From assembly GCF_009928525.1 (NCBI RefSeq), contig NZ_JAABOK010000013.1:147790-211789 (forward strand): a DNA stretch of 64,000 nucleotides, read 5' to 3'. The DNA is from Chitinophaga solisilvae (lineage in GTDB: Bacteria; Bacteroidota; Bacteroidia; Chitinophagales; Chitinophagaceae). Below are positions 51,368-60,960 of the stretch, in pieces. The notes under the pieces were generated by a model that searched no databases, was not told where the DNA came from, and was given only the letters and a program-made list of their open reading frames with translations. The position numbers and the translations under genes were made by a program. The first letter of the stretch is position 1. Each line of letters opens with the position of its first letter.

Positions 51368-53341
51368 ATGATATCTCAAAACTCCATACAACAGATCCTC
51401 AGCCGCATTGATATTGTGGACATCGTGGGTTCTTTTGTGAAACTGAAGAAAAGAGGCGCCAACTATATGGGCCTCTGTCCTTTTCACAACGAGAAGTCGC
51501 CATCCTTCACCGTATCTCCCAGCAAAGAGATCTACAAATGCTTCGGTTGCGGCAAAAGCGGCAACTCGATCAGCTTTATTATGGAGCATGAGAAGTACTC
51601 CTACGTGGAAGCCATTAAATGGCTCGCACAGAAGTACCAGGTGGAAATTGAGGAAACGGAAGTCAGCCCGGAGCTGAAACAATACCAGCAGCTGTCAGAC
51701 AGCCTGTTTATCATCAACAGCTTCGCCAAAGAGTATTTTGTGGATACTCTCTTCAACCGGGAAGAAGGGCAGAACGTAGGGCTGAGCTATTTTGAAGAAC
51801 GCGGGTTTACGGAAGAAACTATCCGCAAATTCCAGCTGGGGTATTGCCTTAACGAGCGCGACGCCTTTGTGCAGACAGCGCTGGCCAAGGGCTACAACCT
51901 GGAATACCTCCAGAAAACAGGGCTGGTCACTATCCGCAACGAGCAGCCGGCAGATAACTACCGCGGCCGCGTGATCTTCCCGATTCATAACCAGTCCGGG
52001 AAAATACTGGGCTTTGGTGCGCGTATCCTGGTAAAATCAGACCGCGCCCCCAAATACATCAACTCTCCTGAAAACGAGATATATGTCAAAAGCCGCGTGC
52101 TGTACGGCACTTACTTTGCGCGGCACGCCATCGACAAACTCAATGAGTGCCTGCTCGTAGAAGGATATACGGACGTTATTTCGCTGCACCAGGCAGGGGT
52201 GGAGAATGTGGTCGCTTCCAGCGGTACCTCCCTCACCCAGGACCAGCTGCGGCTCATAAAGAAATATACCAACAACCTCACCATCCTTTACGACGGGGAC
52301 AGCGCCGGCGTGAAAGCCGCGCTACGAGGACTCGACCTCGCCATTGAAGAAAGCCTGAATGTAAAACTGGTACTGCTGCCGGATAAAGAGGATCCGGACA
52401 GCTATGTACAACGCATCGGCGCCGCTGCTTTCCGCACTTTTATTGATGAGAACAAGCAGGACTTCGTGCTGTTCAAGCTGCAGGTAAGCATGCAGGAGGC
52501 CGGGAATGACAGTACTAAAAAGTCGCAACTGGTAAATGAAATCGCGGAAACTATTTCCAAAATAGACAAGGCGGAAGATTTTACCCGGCAGCAGGATTAT
52601 ATCCGGCAGTGCAGTCAGTTGCTGAAGATAGATGAACAGGGACTGGTAACCCTTGTCAATAAATTTATCCGGGAGCGGCTTGTTAAAAAAGAGCAGGCAG
52701 CTGCGCGTAACGCGCCGGCAGCGCCGGATGAAGAAGACATCCTCAGCGATGAAGCCATCGCCGCCATGGAAGCTGCAGAAACCGGTGTTTCCATTTCCTC
52801 CCTGCTCAATAAAGATGAGAAACAGGAAAAGGAACTGGTGAAAATACTCCTGCGCTTCGGCGATAAAATTTTCAGTGAAGAAGATAACAGCTCTGTCGCG
52901 GATTACATCTTCCGCCTGCCCTATGATTTTGAATCGCTGGCAGACAATGAAATGGTAAAACGTATCCTGCGGGAATACAAGCAGCTGTATGATGAAGGCA
53001 ACCAGCCTGATAAAAAATGGTTTCTTTATCACCAGGACCAGGACCTGAGTAAATACACGGCCCTGATTATGGAAGATAAGGAGGCAGACCTCAGCGTCAA
53101 CTGGAAAGAACGGTTTGAAATAGATACCATATATGGCGACAATGCCTACCTGAAAGATACCATCTCCACTACCAACTATCTTATTCTCCGCAAGATCAAA
53201 AAACTGATCATGGAAAACCAGGAAGAAGCGGAACGTTCCACAGACATGGATCAGATCATGCGTTGCCTGGAAATGCAGGTGCATTTGAAAGGACTGGAGA
53301 AAGAACTGACCCAGGGCCTGGGCACCGTTATTTTCAAATAG
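51368..53341 (+). CDS. dnaG: DNA primase
   Basis: A 657-residue DnaG primase that lays RNA primers at the replication fork. The CHC2 zinc finger is CPFHNEKSPSFTVSPSKEIY followed by KCFGCGKSG. The core has ARGRVIFPIH-like text (NYRGRVIFPIHNQSGKILGFGAR) and the TOPRIM motifs LLVEGYTDVI and LYDGDSAGVKAA. The C-terminal helicase-binding region is helical and acidic. rpoD and rpsU, its partners in some other bacteria, are not adjacent. Confidence 0.95.
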   Translation: MISQNSIQQILSRIDIVDIVGSFVKLKKRGANYMGLCPFHNEKSPSFTVSPSKEIYKCFGCGKSGNSISFIMEHEKYSYVEAIKWLAQKYQVEIEETEVSPELKQYQQLSDSLFIINSFAKEYFVDTLFNREEGQNVGLSYFEERGFTEETIRKFQLGYCLNERDAFVQTALAKGYNLEYLQKTGLVTIRNEQPADNYRGRVIFPIHNQSGKILGFGARILVKSDRAPKYINSPENEIYVKSRVLYGTYFARHAIDKLNECLLVEGYTDVISLHQAGVENVVASSGTSLTQDQLRLIKKYTNNLTILYDGDSAGVKAALRGLDLAIEESLNVKLVLLPDKEDPDSYVQRIGAAAFRTFIDENKQDFVLFKLQVSMQEAGNDSTKKSQLVNEIAETISKIDKAEDFTRQQDYIRQCSQLLKIDEQGLVTLVNKFIRERLVKKEQAAARNAPAAPDEEDILSDEAIAAMEAAETGVSISSLLNKDEKQEKELVKILLRFGDKIFSEEDNSSVADYIFRLPYDFESLADNEMVKRILREYKQLYDEGNQPDKKWFLYHQDQDLSKYTALIMEDKEADLSVNWKERFEIDTIYGDNAYLKDTISTTNYLILRKIKKLIMENQEEAERSTDMDQIMRCLEMQVHLKGLEKELTQGLGTVIFK

Positions 53342-53356
53342 CCGTTACCGTAAATA

Positions 53357-53851
53357 TTACCTGATTCGTTCCCATACCTGGAAGGAGAAGGGGTATTCAT
53401 TCTTCTCATCCGCTTCATGGCGCTCATCGCTCACAAGATTCCATTCGCTCCCGTGTATAACGGGGAAGAAAGCATCGCCCGGCACTACCGCATATACCCG
53501 TGTGAGATAGATACGGTCTATCTGCTGCCAGGCAGCTTCAAATATCTGGGAACCACCGGTGATGAAAATTTCCGGCACATCATATCCGGCCGCGGCTTCA
53601 ATGGCGGCGGCAACAGACGGCACAACGGTTACCCCGTCCGGATGGTAGTCCTGCTGCCGGGTAATCACGATGTTAGGGCGGCCTGGCAACGGTTTGCCCA
53701 GCGAGTCAAAAGTTTTGCGGCCCATGATGATGGGTTTCCCCAGCGTGGTGCTTTTGAAATACTTCAGGTCGGTAGACAGGCGCCAGGGCAACTGGTTATT
53801 GATACCAATTGCATTATTTTCCGAGGCAGCCACAATAATGGATACGGTCAT
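53357..53851 (-). CDS. folA: Dihydrofolate reductase
   Basis: A 164-residue DHFR that regenerates tetrahydrofolate with NADPH. Typical segments are VSIIVAASENNAIGINNQLPWRL, with the substrate and Met20-loop region, then GKPIIMGRKTFDSLGKPLPGRPNIVIT and EIFITGGSQIFEAA. The acidic active-site residue falls in the LSTDLKYFK helix. It starts 1 nt after the thyA stop (TGATATG), so the pair is co-translated; thyA produces the dihydrofolate that this enzyme consumes. Confidence 0.94.
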   Translation of the reverse strand: MTVSIIVAASENNAIGINNQLPWRLSTDLKYFKSTTLGKPIIMGRKTFDSLGKPLPGRPNIVITRQQDYHPDGVTVVPSVAAAIEAAAGYDVPEIFITGGSQIFEAAWQQIDRIYLTRVYAVVPGDAFFPVIHGSEWNLVSDERHEADEKNEYPFSFQVWERIR

Positions 53852-53852
53852 A

Positions 53853-54674
53853 TCAGATAGCTACTGGTGCTTTAATAGCGGGGTGGAACTGGTAGTTCAC
53901 GAGTTCAAAATCTTCATACTTAAAGGCAAACAGATCTTTCACTTCCGGGTTGATTTTCATGACCGGGAGCGGGAATGGCTGTCTGCTCAGCTGCAGCTGC
54001 GCCTGTTCCATATGATTGCTGTAGAGGTGTACATCCCCGAAGGTGTGTATAAAATCACCGGCGTCGAGGTTGCATACCTGCGCCATCATCATGGTGAGCA
54101 GCGCATAGGAAGCGATATTGAAAGGCACGCCCAGGAATACGTCTGCGCTGCGCTGATACAGCTGACAGCTCAGCTTACCGCGGGTTTCACCTTTAGTGGT
54201 ATCGGGCGGCGTCACATAAAACTGGAAGAGGCAGTGGCAGGGGCTTAACGCCATCTGCGGCAGATCGCCTACATTCCATGCATTCACGATGATACGGCGG
54301 GAATCAGGATTATTGCGGATAGTGTCCAGCGCAATGGAGATCTGATCAATGACTTCACCGCTGCGGGTTTCCCAGCTGCGCCACTGTTTGCCGTACACAG
54401 GTCCGAGGTCGCCGTTTTTATCGGCCCATTCATCCCAGATACTTACGCCGTGTTCCTTTAACCAGGCGATGTTGGTATCGCCTCTCAGGAACCACAATAA
54501 TTCATATATGATAGATTTGAGGTGCAGCTTCTTGGTAGTAACCACAGGAAAGCCTTCCTGCAGATTAAATCTCATCTGGTAGCCAAAAACGCTGGTAGTA
54601 CCGGTTCCGGTACGATCCGTTTTTATGCTGCCCTCATTAATAATATGTTGTAATAAAGATAAATACTGATCCAT
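53853..54674 (-). CDS. thyA: Thymidylate synthase
   Basis: A 273-residue ThyA converting dUMP to dTMP with methylenetetrahydrofolate. The start is the ATG at 54674 (MDQYLSLLQHIINEG). The folate and phosphate region RTGTGTTSVFGYQMRF, the catalytic Cys in ALSPCHCLFQFYV (Cys146) and the CQLYQRSADVFLGVPFNIASYA signature are all present, and the C-terminus ends in IKAPVAI, the usual folate-covering tail. It is the first gene of the thyA-folA operon. Confidence 0.95.
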   Translation of the reverse strand: MDQYLSLLQHIINEGSIKTDRTGTGTTSVFGYQMRFNLQEGFPVVTTKKLHLKSIIYELLWFLRGDTNIAWLKEHGVSIWDEWADKNGDLGPVYGKQWRSWETRSGEVIDQISIALDTIRNNPDSRRIIVNAWNVGDLPQMALSPCHCLFQFYVTPPDTTKGETRGKLSCQLYQRSADVFLGVPFNIASYALLTMMMAQVCNLDAGDFIHTFGDVHLYSNHMEQAQLQLSRQPFPLPVMKINPEVKDLFAFKYEDFELVNYQFHPAIKAPVAI

Positions 54675-55012
54675 ACGGCGGCAAGTTACGAAGAAAGCGA
54701 AAAAAATATAACACAAATAACCCAAACAAAAAAAGTGGAATCAATACATTTTTTCGTAAACTACCGCCCAAATTAATCAGTTACAACGAATAAAAGATAG
54801 GAAAAACCTGTATGGTACAGTTTCGTGAACGAAAAGCCTGAATAACCGGAACACTGTGCTGAGAAGAAGACCCGACAGACAAATTTAACAACTATTGAAC
54901 AACCAAAATTTGACGGACCAAAATCTTATTTCCCCATTCATTTAAAATCAATCACGCTGATGATAGTGTAACCGCGTTTTTATCAATACATATTTCTAAA
55001 CAATTTCATGCT
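54675..55012. other. Spacer between thyA and the SusC-like gene
   Basis: About 340 nt without a gene. It must hold the promoters of both divergent units, but no TAnnTTTG element with proper spacing was found towards susC. The sequence is AT-rich with no notable inverted repeat. Confidence 0.4.
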
Positions 55013-58009
55013 ATGCTTCTACCAAAATCCAGCGTGCTGGTGCTGTTATGCCTATGCAGCTCCCTCGCACTATTAGCACAACAGAATCTGACAGGAAAAA
55101 TCAGGGATGCAGCGAGCGGCACTCCTATTCCGGGCGCCACCATCCGTGTACCCGGCAGTACCAGGGGCGCCATCTCTGATGCCGGCGGTAATTATACCCT
55201 CAGTATCCCTTCCGGCACCTCGCGGCTGACCGTGAGTTTCACCGGTTACAAAACACAGAATGTTGCTGTTCCTCCCGGAGCCGCCACCCTCAATGTGGCA
55301 CTGGAAGAGGACTTTGCCAAACTTGACGAAATTGTGGTGACCGGCCTCGCCACCAATATCAAACGAAGTAACCTGGCCAATGCGGTGGCCACCATCTCCG
55401 GAAAAGAGCTGACAGGCGTTGCACCGGCACAGACCTTCGATGCGGCCCTCAGTGGAAAAATTCCGGGCGCCCTCATCACAGCCAACTCCGGCGCCCCCGG
55501 CGGCGGTATCTCCGTGAAACTCCGTGGGATCACTTCTGTATTCGGCAACTCCCAGCCACTGTATGTGGTTGACGGCGTTTTCTTCAACAACAGCAGTATT
55601 CCGGCCGGACTGAACGACGTTACCGGCGCGGCTACCGCAGGGAATCCCAATAACCAGGATAACCCCTCCAGCCGTATTGCCGACCTCAATCCGGAAGATA
55701 TTGAAAACATCGAGATCCTGAAAGGTGCTTCTGCTGCCGCTTTATACGGCGCCAAAGCAGCGGCAGGCGTTATCAACATCACCACTAAAAGAGGAAAGGC
55801 AGGTAAATCAAAAGTAACCTTCAACCAGGAAGTGGGCTTTGTGAAAGCACGCCATCTGCTGGGCGTCCGCAAATTTACCCCGGAAACAGCCGCAGATATG
55901 GGCGGCAGCGCCAGCGACCCCGATCCTGATGTAATTGCCAACCGCGCCAGGCTCAAAGGATTATATGAAACCGCCAAAGCGGCCGGCAAATTATATGACT
56001 ACGAAAAAGAACTCTATGGCAGAACCGGGCTGCTGCTCAATACCGGCGTATCTCTCAGCGGAGGCTCCGAAAAAACTACCTTCTACCTCGGCGCCAACCG
56101 CCGCCAGGAAGAGGGGATCGTGAAAAACACCGGCTACTTCAACAACTCCGTACGCCTGAATATAGATCACAAACTTACAGATCGTATATCCATCGGCGTT
56201 ACTACCAATTATATCAATTCATCTGCAGACCGCGGTCTGACCAATAACGATAACAACGGCGTATCCTATGGCGTGGCGCTTTCTACCACTCCGGAATTTG
56301 TTGAACTGCATCCTAACGAACTGGGTGAATATCCCCGCAACGGGTTTGCTTCTTCCAACCCGCTGGAAACAAGGGATAAAATGATTAACAACGAAAATAC
56401 CAACCGCTTTGTAGGAGGTACCAACCTTGACTTCCGCCTGCAACAGAGCGATCACTCCACTACCAAACTGGTAGTACGCGCCGGCGTAGACTACTTCAAC
56501 CTCAAAACCATGGCTATCTTCCCAAGAGATCTGCAATTTGAGGAAAAAGGCCAGCAGGGCCACTCTATTCAGGGTAATACCAACAACACCAATACCAATC
56601 TGGCGGGTTTTCTTGCCAACACATTCACGCCAAACGAACGGCTGACATTAGTGTCTACCTTAGGCGCCACCCTCGAAACCGGCAGCCTGGACAATCTGGT
56701 TACTACCGCTACCAACCTGGTGAACAGACAAACCAACGTAGATGCCAGTGGTAATACCGCCACCCGTCAGTTCCGTCAGAAATACCGCGACAACGGTATC
56801 TTCGTGCAGGAAGACCTCTCCTTCCTGGATGCCTTCACCCTCAGTGCCGGCGTGCGTTTCGACCGGTCTACCAACAACGGTGACTACCAGAAATACTACG
56901 TATTCCCTAAAGGCGCCTTCTCCTGGAACATCACCAAAATGAAGTTCTGGCAGGCAGACAAAGTGGATAACCTGAAACTCCGCATCGCCTACGGCCAGTC
57001 CGGTAACGTACCTCCCTACGGCAGTAAGTTCACCGGTATGCTCGGCAGCAACATCGGCGGTAATGCCGGTATCCTGGTAGATAACCTGCAGGGTAACCCC
57101 GATATTAAACCGGAGCGCCAGACAGAACTGGAAACAGGTCTTGATTTCACCCTGTTCAACGGCCGCGTGGGACTGGAAGCCAGTTACTACAACAAGAGAA
57201 TTTACGATGTACTGCTGCTCCACGCCCTGCCCGCTTCCAGCGGCTATGCACTGGAATGGAAAAATGCCGGCGACCTCACCAACCAGGGGGTGGAACTCGG
57301 ACTCAGTATAGTGCCTGTCAATACTCCCGCTGTTAAGTGGACATCCAATATCAACTGGTGGTTCAACAGGTCTAAAGTCACCAAACTCGTTATCCCGCCT
57401 TATTCTATTGGCGCATTCGGTAACTCGCTCGGAACATTCTACCTGGAAGAAGGACAGCCTGCCACACAGATCAAAGGCACCGTGGGCACTGAACTGAAAC
57501 TGATCGGTAATGCAGAACCTAAATTCCAGATGAGCTTCTACAATGAAGTTACCTTCCTGAAAAACCTTTCCCTCCGTTTCCTGATTCACTGGAAAAACGG
57601 CGGTAACAATATCAATCTCTCCCAACTGCTTTCAGACGGAGGTTTCACCTCTCCGGATTATGACGACCTGATAGATGGTAAGAAAGCCGGCCAGTACAGA
57701 CCCAATGCAGGCGATGCGGGCGTATATGTACAGAGCGCTGCGTATGTGCGTATACGTGAGATCGGCCTGTACTACAATGTACCGTTGAAAAACAATAATG
57801 TAGTAAAAGGGCTGAGACTGGGCATTTCTGCCAATAATTTCTTCACCTGGACAAAATATGCGGGTTATGATCCGGAAGTTTCCAACTTCGGCAGCAATAC
57901 CCTGACTACCGCACAAAGCCGCGGCAGCAACGGGTTATCAACCGGAGTAGATGTAATGCCGTTCCCTGCTTCCAAAAGAGCCAGCTTCCATCTGGGAATT
58001 GATTTCTGA
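55013..58009 (+). CDS. SusC/RagA-family TonB-dependent outer-membrane transporter
   Basis: A 998-residue SusC-type transporter. A signal peptide (cleavage after LLAQQ, about residue 24) is followed by a carboxypeptidase-regulatory-like domain (GKIRDAASGTPIPGATIRV, 28-110) and the TonB box region (LDEIVVTGL). The plug domain has PLYVVDGVFF and LNPEDIENIEILKGASAAALYG, and a long C-terminal beta-barrel ends in ASFHLGIDF. It imports a glycan or peptide across the outer membrane together with the SusD lipoprotein encoded 31 nt downstream. The substrate cannot be inferred because no degradative enzymes are adjacent. Confidence 0.95.
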   Translation: MLLPKSSVLVLLCLCSSLALLAQQNLTGKIRDAASGTPIPGATIRVPGSTRGAISDAGGNYTLSIPSGTSRLTVSFTGYKTQNVAVPPGAATLNVALEEDFAKLDEIVVTGLATNIKRSNLANAVATISGKELTGVAPAQTFDAALSGKIPGALITANSGAPGGGISVKLRGITSVFGNSQPLYVVDGVFFNNSSIPAGLNDVTGAATAGNPNNQDNPSSRIADLNPEDIENIEILKGASAAALYGAKAAAGVINITTKRGKAGKSKVTFNQEVGFVKARHLLGVRKFTPETAADMGGSASDPDPDVIANRARLKGLYETAKAAGKLYDYEKELYGRTGLLLNTGVSLSGGSEKTTFYLGANRRQEEGIVKNTGYFNNSVRLNIDHKLTDRISIGVTTNYINSSADRGLTNNDNNGVSYGVALSTTPEFVELHPNELGEYPRNGFASSNPLETRDKMINNENTNRFVGGTNLDFRLQQSDHSTTKLVVRAGVDYFNLKTMAIFPRDLQFEEKGQQGHSIQGNTNNTNTNLAGFLANTFTPNERLTLVSTLGATLETGSLDNLVTTATNLVNRQTNVDASGNTATRQFRQKYRDNGIFVQEDLSFLDAFTLSAGVRFDRSTNNGDYQKYYVFPKGAFSWNITKMKFWQADKVDNLKLRIAYGQSGNVPPYGSKFTGMLGSNIGGNAGILVDNLQGNPDIKPERQTELETGLDFTLFNGRVGLEASYYNKRIYDVLLLHALPASSGYALEWKNAGDLTNQGVELGLSIVPVNTPAVKWTSNINWWFNRSKVTKLVIPPYSIGAFGNSLGTFYLEEGQPATQIKGTVGTELKLIGNAEPKFQMSFYNEVTFLKNLSLRFLIHWKNGGNNINLSQLLSDGGFTSPDYDDLIDGKKAGQYRPNAGDAGVYVQSAAYVRIREIGLYYNVPLKNNNVVKGLRLGISANNFFTWTKYAGYDPEVSNFGSNTLTTAQSRGSNGLSTGVDVMPFPASKRASFHLGIDF

Positions 58010-58040
58010 TCATCATCCAATTATTCAAAACTGACATTTT

Positions 58041-59357
58041 ATGAAGAAGATATTCGTATATACATTAGGGTTAGCGGCGGTTTTTTCAGCCTGCCAGAAG
58101 GGCCCCATCAACAGTCTGAATACGCCGATTGTGAGCGAGGTGATTGTTAACCCTACCAAAAGCGACCTGTTCAACCTGGCTACCGGTGCGGAATCCGGCA
58201 TGCGTACCAGCTTAGGCACCTATCTGGATGCCATCAGTATCATAGGCCGTGAGACATACCGTTTTTCAGGGTCCGAACCCCGCTGGACTACCGACATTAT
58301 GGGAGGCGGCACTAAAGCACTTGACAACAACACTTTTTACCTGACCAACCCCTGGGCTAACCGCTACCAGGTAATGCGCCAATGCTTCATTCTGCTGGAA
58401 TCACTGAAAACCACGCGGGATGAAATAGCTACCGACAAGCAACGCAAGGCTTTTTCCGGCTATGCTAAAACGCTCATCGGTTATCAGCTGCTGCTGAATT
58501 TTACCATGACATATACCAACGGTATCAGGGTACCGGTTGCCATCGGGGAAGCACAGGGGCCTATCATTACAGATCCGGCTGCCGCGCTGGCTGCCATCAG
58601 CAAATTCCTGGATGATGGTAAAGCGGATCTTACCGGCTCGGAGGTGATTTTTCCATTGTCTGACGGATTCCAGGGCTTCAAAAGTGCAGCAGGGCTGATT
58701 AAATTCAACCGCGCCATCGCTGCCAGGGTTTATGCCTACCGCCAGCAATGGGCAGAGGTGCTGACAGCCCTGAATGAATCCTTCTTTGATCTGAATGGTA
58801 AGTTCAACGATGGTATCTATCATACTTATTCTACCAGCGGCGGCGACCAGACCAACCCGCTCTACCTGCAACTTAATTCCACCGGGGAAGTGAGGGTAGC
58901 GCAACCCAGGTTTGCGGCCGAGATCACTCCGGGCGATGACCGTATCAATAAAACCGCTCTCCGCAACCAGCCTGCCAGCAGCGGCGGCCTGACCGGCAAC
59001 CGTGACCTCACCCTGTGGCCGTCGCTGAATGCGCCTATCACCATTATCAGAAATGAAGAACTGGTGCTGCTCTACGCAGAAGCCAAGGTTCAGCTCAATC
59101 TGCTTCCGGATGCCATCGTAGCACTGAACAGAATACGTCTCGGCCATAACGTATCGGTTATTCCCACTACCCCCACACCGACACAGGCTTCCCTGATTAC
59201 GGAAATGCTCACGCAAAGACGCTATTCCCTGTTCGCAGAAGGCCATCGCTGGGTAGACCTCCGCAGATACAACCTGCTGAGCACCCTCCCCAAAGACAGG
59301 CCCGATGATGATGTATGGACCATGTTCCCACTTCCTCAAAGCGAAACAGCCAAATAG
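58041..59357 (+). CDS. SusD/RagB-family surface lipoprotein
   Basis: A 438-residue SusD-like lipoprotein with lipobox FSAC (Cys18). The TPR-rich fold shows ANRYQVMRQCFILLESLK and the C-terminal SusD-typical stretch NEELVLLYAEAKVQLN then LTQRRYSLFAEGHRWVDLRR. It acts as the lid of the SusC transporter. At 438 residues it is shorter than many SusD proteins. The TAG stop is 3 nt before the palindrome region at 59361. Confidence 0.92.
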   Translation: MKKIFVYTLGLAAVFSACQKGPINSLNTPIVSEVIVNPTKSDLFNLATGAESGMRTSLGTYLDAISIIGRETYRFSGSEPRWTTDIMGGGTKALDNNTFYLTNPWANRYQVMRQCFILLESLKTTRDEIATDKQRKAFSGYAKTLIGYQLLLNFTMTYTNGIRVPVAIGEAQGPIITDPAAALAAISKFLDDGKADLTGSEVIFPLSDGFQGFKSAAGLIKFNRAIAARVYAYRQQWAEVLTALNESFFDLNGKFNDGIYHTYSTSGGDQTNPLYLQLNSTGEVRVAQPRFAAEITPGDDRINKTALRNQPASSGGLTGNRDLTLWPSLNAPITIIRNEELVLLYAEAKVQLNLLPDAIVALNRIRLGHNVSVIPTTPTPTQASLITEMLTQRRYSLFAEGHRWVDLRRYNLLSTLPKDRPDDDVWTMFPLPQSETAK

Positions 59358-59360
59358 TAA

Positions 59361-59601
59361 TCATTTGGTTATTTGATTATTTGAGATTTTACATAAATCA
59401 GGAAGCCCCCTGGAATATTTTGGGATTTTCGGATTTTCAAATTTTGAAATTTTAAAAAAAATGCAGCGGAGATATGAAAGTCTTCGCTGCATTTTTTTAA
59501 ATCTCAAAATTTGAAAATCCGAAAATCCCAAAATATTCCAGGGGGCTTCCTGATTTATACAAAATCTCAAATAACCAAATAACTAAATAACCAAATAATC
59601 A
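59361..59601. repeat. 241-bp palindrome between SusD and proline dehydrogenase
   Basis: Outer arms carry TTATTTGG-type 8-bp iterations with an extra unit on the right side. A perfect 53-bp core arm follows (59395-59447 and 59504-59556), containing CAGGAAGCCCCCTGG and GGGATTTTCGGATTTTC. The centre is the ATGCAGCGGAGAT hairpin. The right end is the TGA stop of the proline dehydrogenase gene (59601-59599). Confidence 0.93.
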
Positions 59602-60777
59602 GATGCCTCTTCTCTTCATTTCTTTTCTGATGAGGCCCAGTTCACGGCCCATCTGACCGGCGATGGAAGTGTTCTCCTGTGCGCGGCGGATCAGGTATGG
59701 CATTACATCTTTTACAGGTCCGTATGGGAGATATTTGGTAACGGTATAACCTGCGTGTGCGAGGTTGAAAGTGATATTATCGCTCATACCCAGCAGCTGT
59801 GAAAAGCTCACATGCGGATGGTTATGCGGAATATTTTTAGCGTCCATGGTACGGGCAGCAAGCATGCAGCTGTCTTCGTTGTGTGTACCGATGAATACGC
59901 CGAGTTTATCGATATTATCCAGGCAGAGTTGTACGGCAGCATTGTAATCCTTGTCAGTAGCAGCTTTGCTTGGCTGAATAGGCGTAGGATAATTATTTTC
60001 GGCAGCGCGTTTGTTTTCCTTTTCCATGTATGCACCACGCACCAGTTTGGCGCCCAGGAGGTAACCCGCTTTGGTGGCTTTATCCAGCGACTTGCGCAGG
60101 AAATCAAAACGATCATGGCAGTACATCTGGAAGGTATTGTAAACGATGACGTGTTCTTTGTTGAACAGCGACATCATTTCATCGGTGAGGTCATCTACCG
60201 GTTTCTGGATCCAGGATTCCTCCGCATCGATCAGCAGCCCTACTTTAAACTGGGCGGCAGCTTCCGCGATGGAATGAACACGGGAACGTACGCGGATGAA
60301 TTCCTGCTGCTCCTGTGCGGAGAGCGTGTCGCCACGGTGTACTTTTTCCAGTAATTCGAAACGGGCGAACCCGGTAACTTTAATGGCGATAAATGGAATA
60401 TCCGGCCGGCTGGCAGCATAGCGGATGGCACGGATAAATTCAGGCACTGCATTATCGTAGCTATGTTCACCCTCCATGGCTTCCACGCCATAGTCGAGCA
60501 CAACACCCACATGGTAATTTCCCAGCTGCAGGGCAGTGTGCGCTGCTTCTTCCAGCGTTTCCCCACCGCAGAACTGCGAGAAGATGGTATTTTTGATAAT
60601 CCCTTTGACCGGAAGCCTGAGTTTAAAGGCAAGCGGAGTGAAAATTGCACCCATTTTCACCAGCCATGGCTTTCCGATGTTACTGAACAAAAAGTTGGCT
60701 TTTTTTAATGCCTTGTCGGTCTTTGCCTCAAACGCAATAGCCGTATTATCAAACGATAAGGGTAGCTGCTTTTCCAT
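59599..60777 (-). CDS. Proline dehydrogenase (monofunctional)
   Basis: A 392-residue FAD-dependent proline dehydrogenase that oxidises proline to pyrroline-5-carboxylate. The barrel carries FIAIKVTGFARFELLEK, VGLLIDAEESWIQ, VYNTFQMYCHDR, LGAKLVRGAYMEKE and IGTHNEDSC, followed by YLPYGPVKDVMPYLIRRAQEN at the C-terminus. It lacks the fused aldehyde dehydrogenase of bifunctional PutA. Start ATG at 60777. A full promoter places transcription start at or beside this ATG, so the mRNA may be leaderless. Confidence 0.92.
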   Translation of the reverse strand: MEKQLPLSFDNTAIAFEAKTDKALKKANFLFSNIGKPWLVKMGAIFTPLAFKLRLPVKGIIKNTIFSQFCGGETLEEAAHTALQLGNYHVGVVLDYGVEAMEGEHSYDNAVPEFIRAIRYAASRPDIPFIAIKVTGFARFELLEKVHRGDTLSAQEQQEFIRVRSRVHSIAEAAAQFKVGLLIDAEESWIQKPVDDLTDEMMSLFNKEHVIVYNTFQMYCHDRFDFLRKSLDKATKAGYLLGAKLVRGAYMEKENKRAAENNYPTPIQPSKAATDKDYNAAVQLCLDNIDKLGVFIGTHNEDSCMLAARTMDAKNIPHNHPHVSFSQLLGMSDNITFNLAHAGYTVTKYLPYGPVKDVMPYLIRRAQENTSIAGQMGRELGLIRKEMKRRGI

Positions 60778-60783
60778 GGGCCG

Positions 60784-60815
60784 CAAAGTTAGGGTGCAAG
60801 CGCGTCTTAAACAAA
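60784..60815 (-). promoter_or_regulatory. Promoter of proline dehydrogenase
   Basis: On the minus strand TTTG (60815-60812) is followed after 20 nt by TAACTTTG (60791-60784), a complete Bacteroidota match. The predicted start site is at about 60777-60779, coinciding with the ATG. Confidence 0.65.
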
Positions 60816-60960
60816 AATCATTATAATATCAGTATATCTTTTTAATAGCATAAACAGAAATTGTCTATTGCTTCGCAGAAATTGTTACAGTGCCGCTTCC
60901 GGCTCCTGTTTATTTTGATTACTTTTAGGGTTTTTCCGTTAAATACAAAAATACCGGCAT

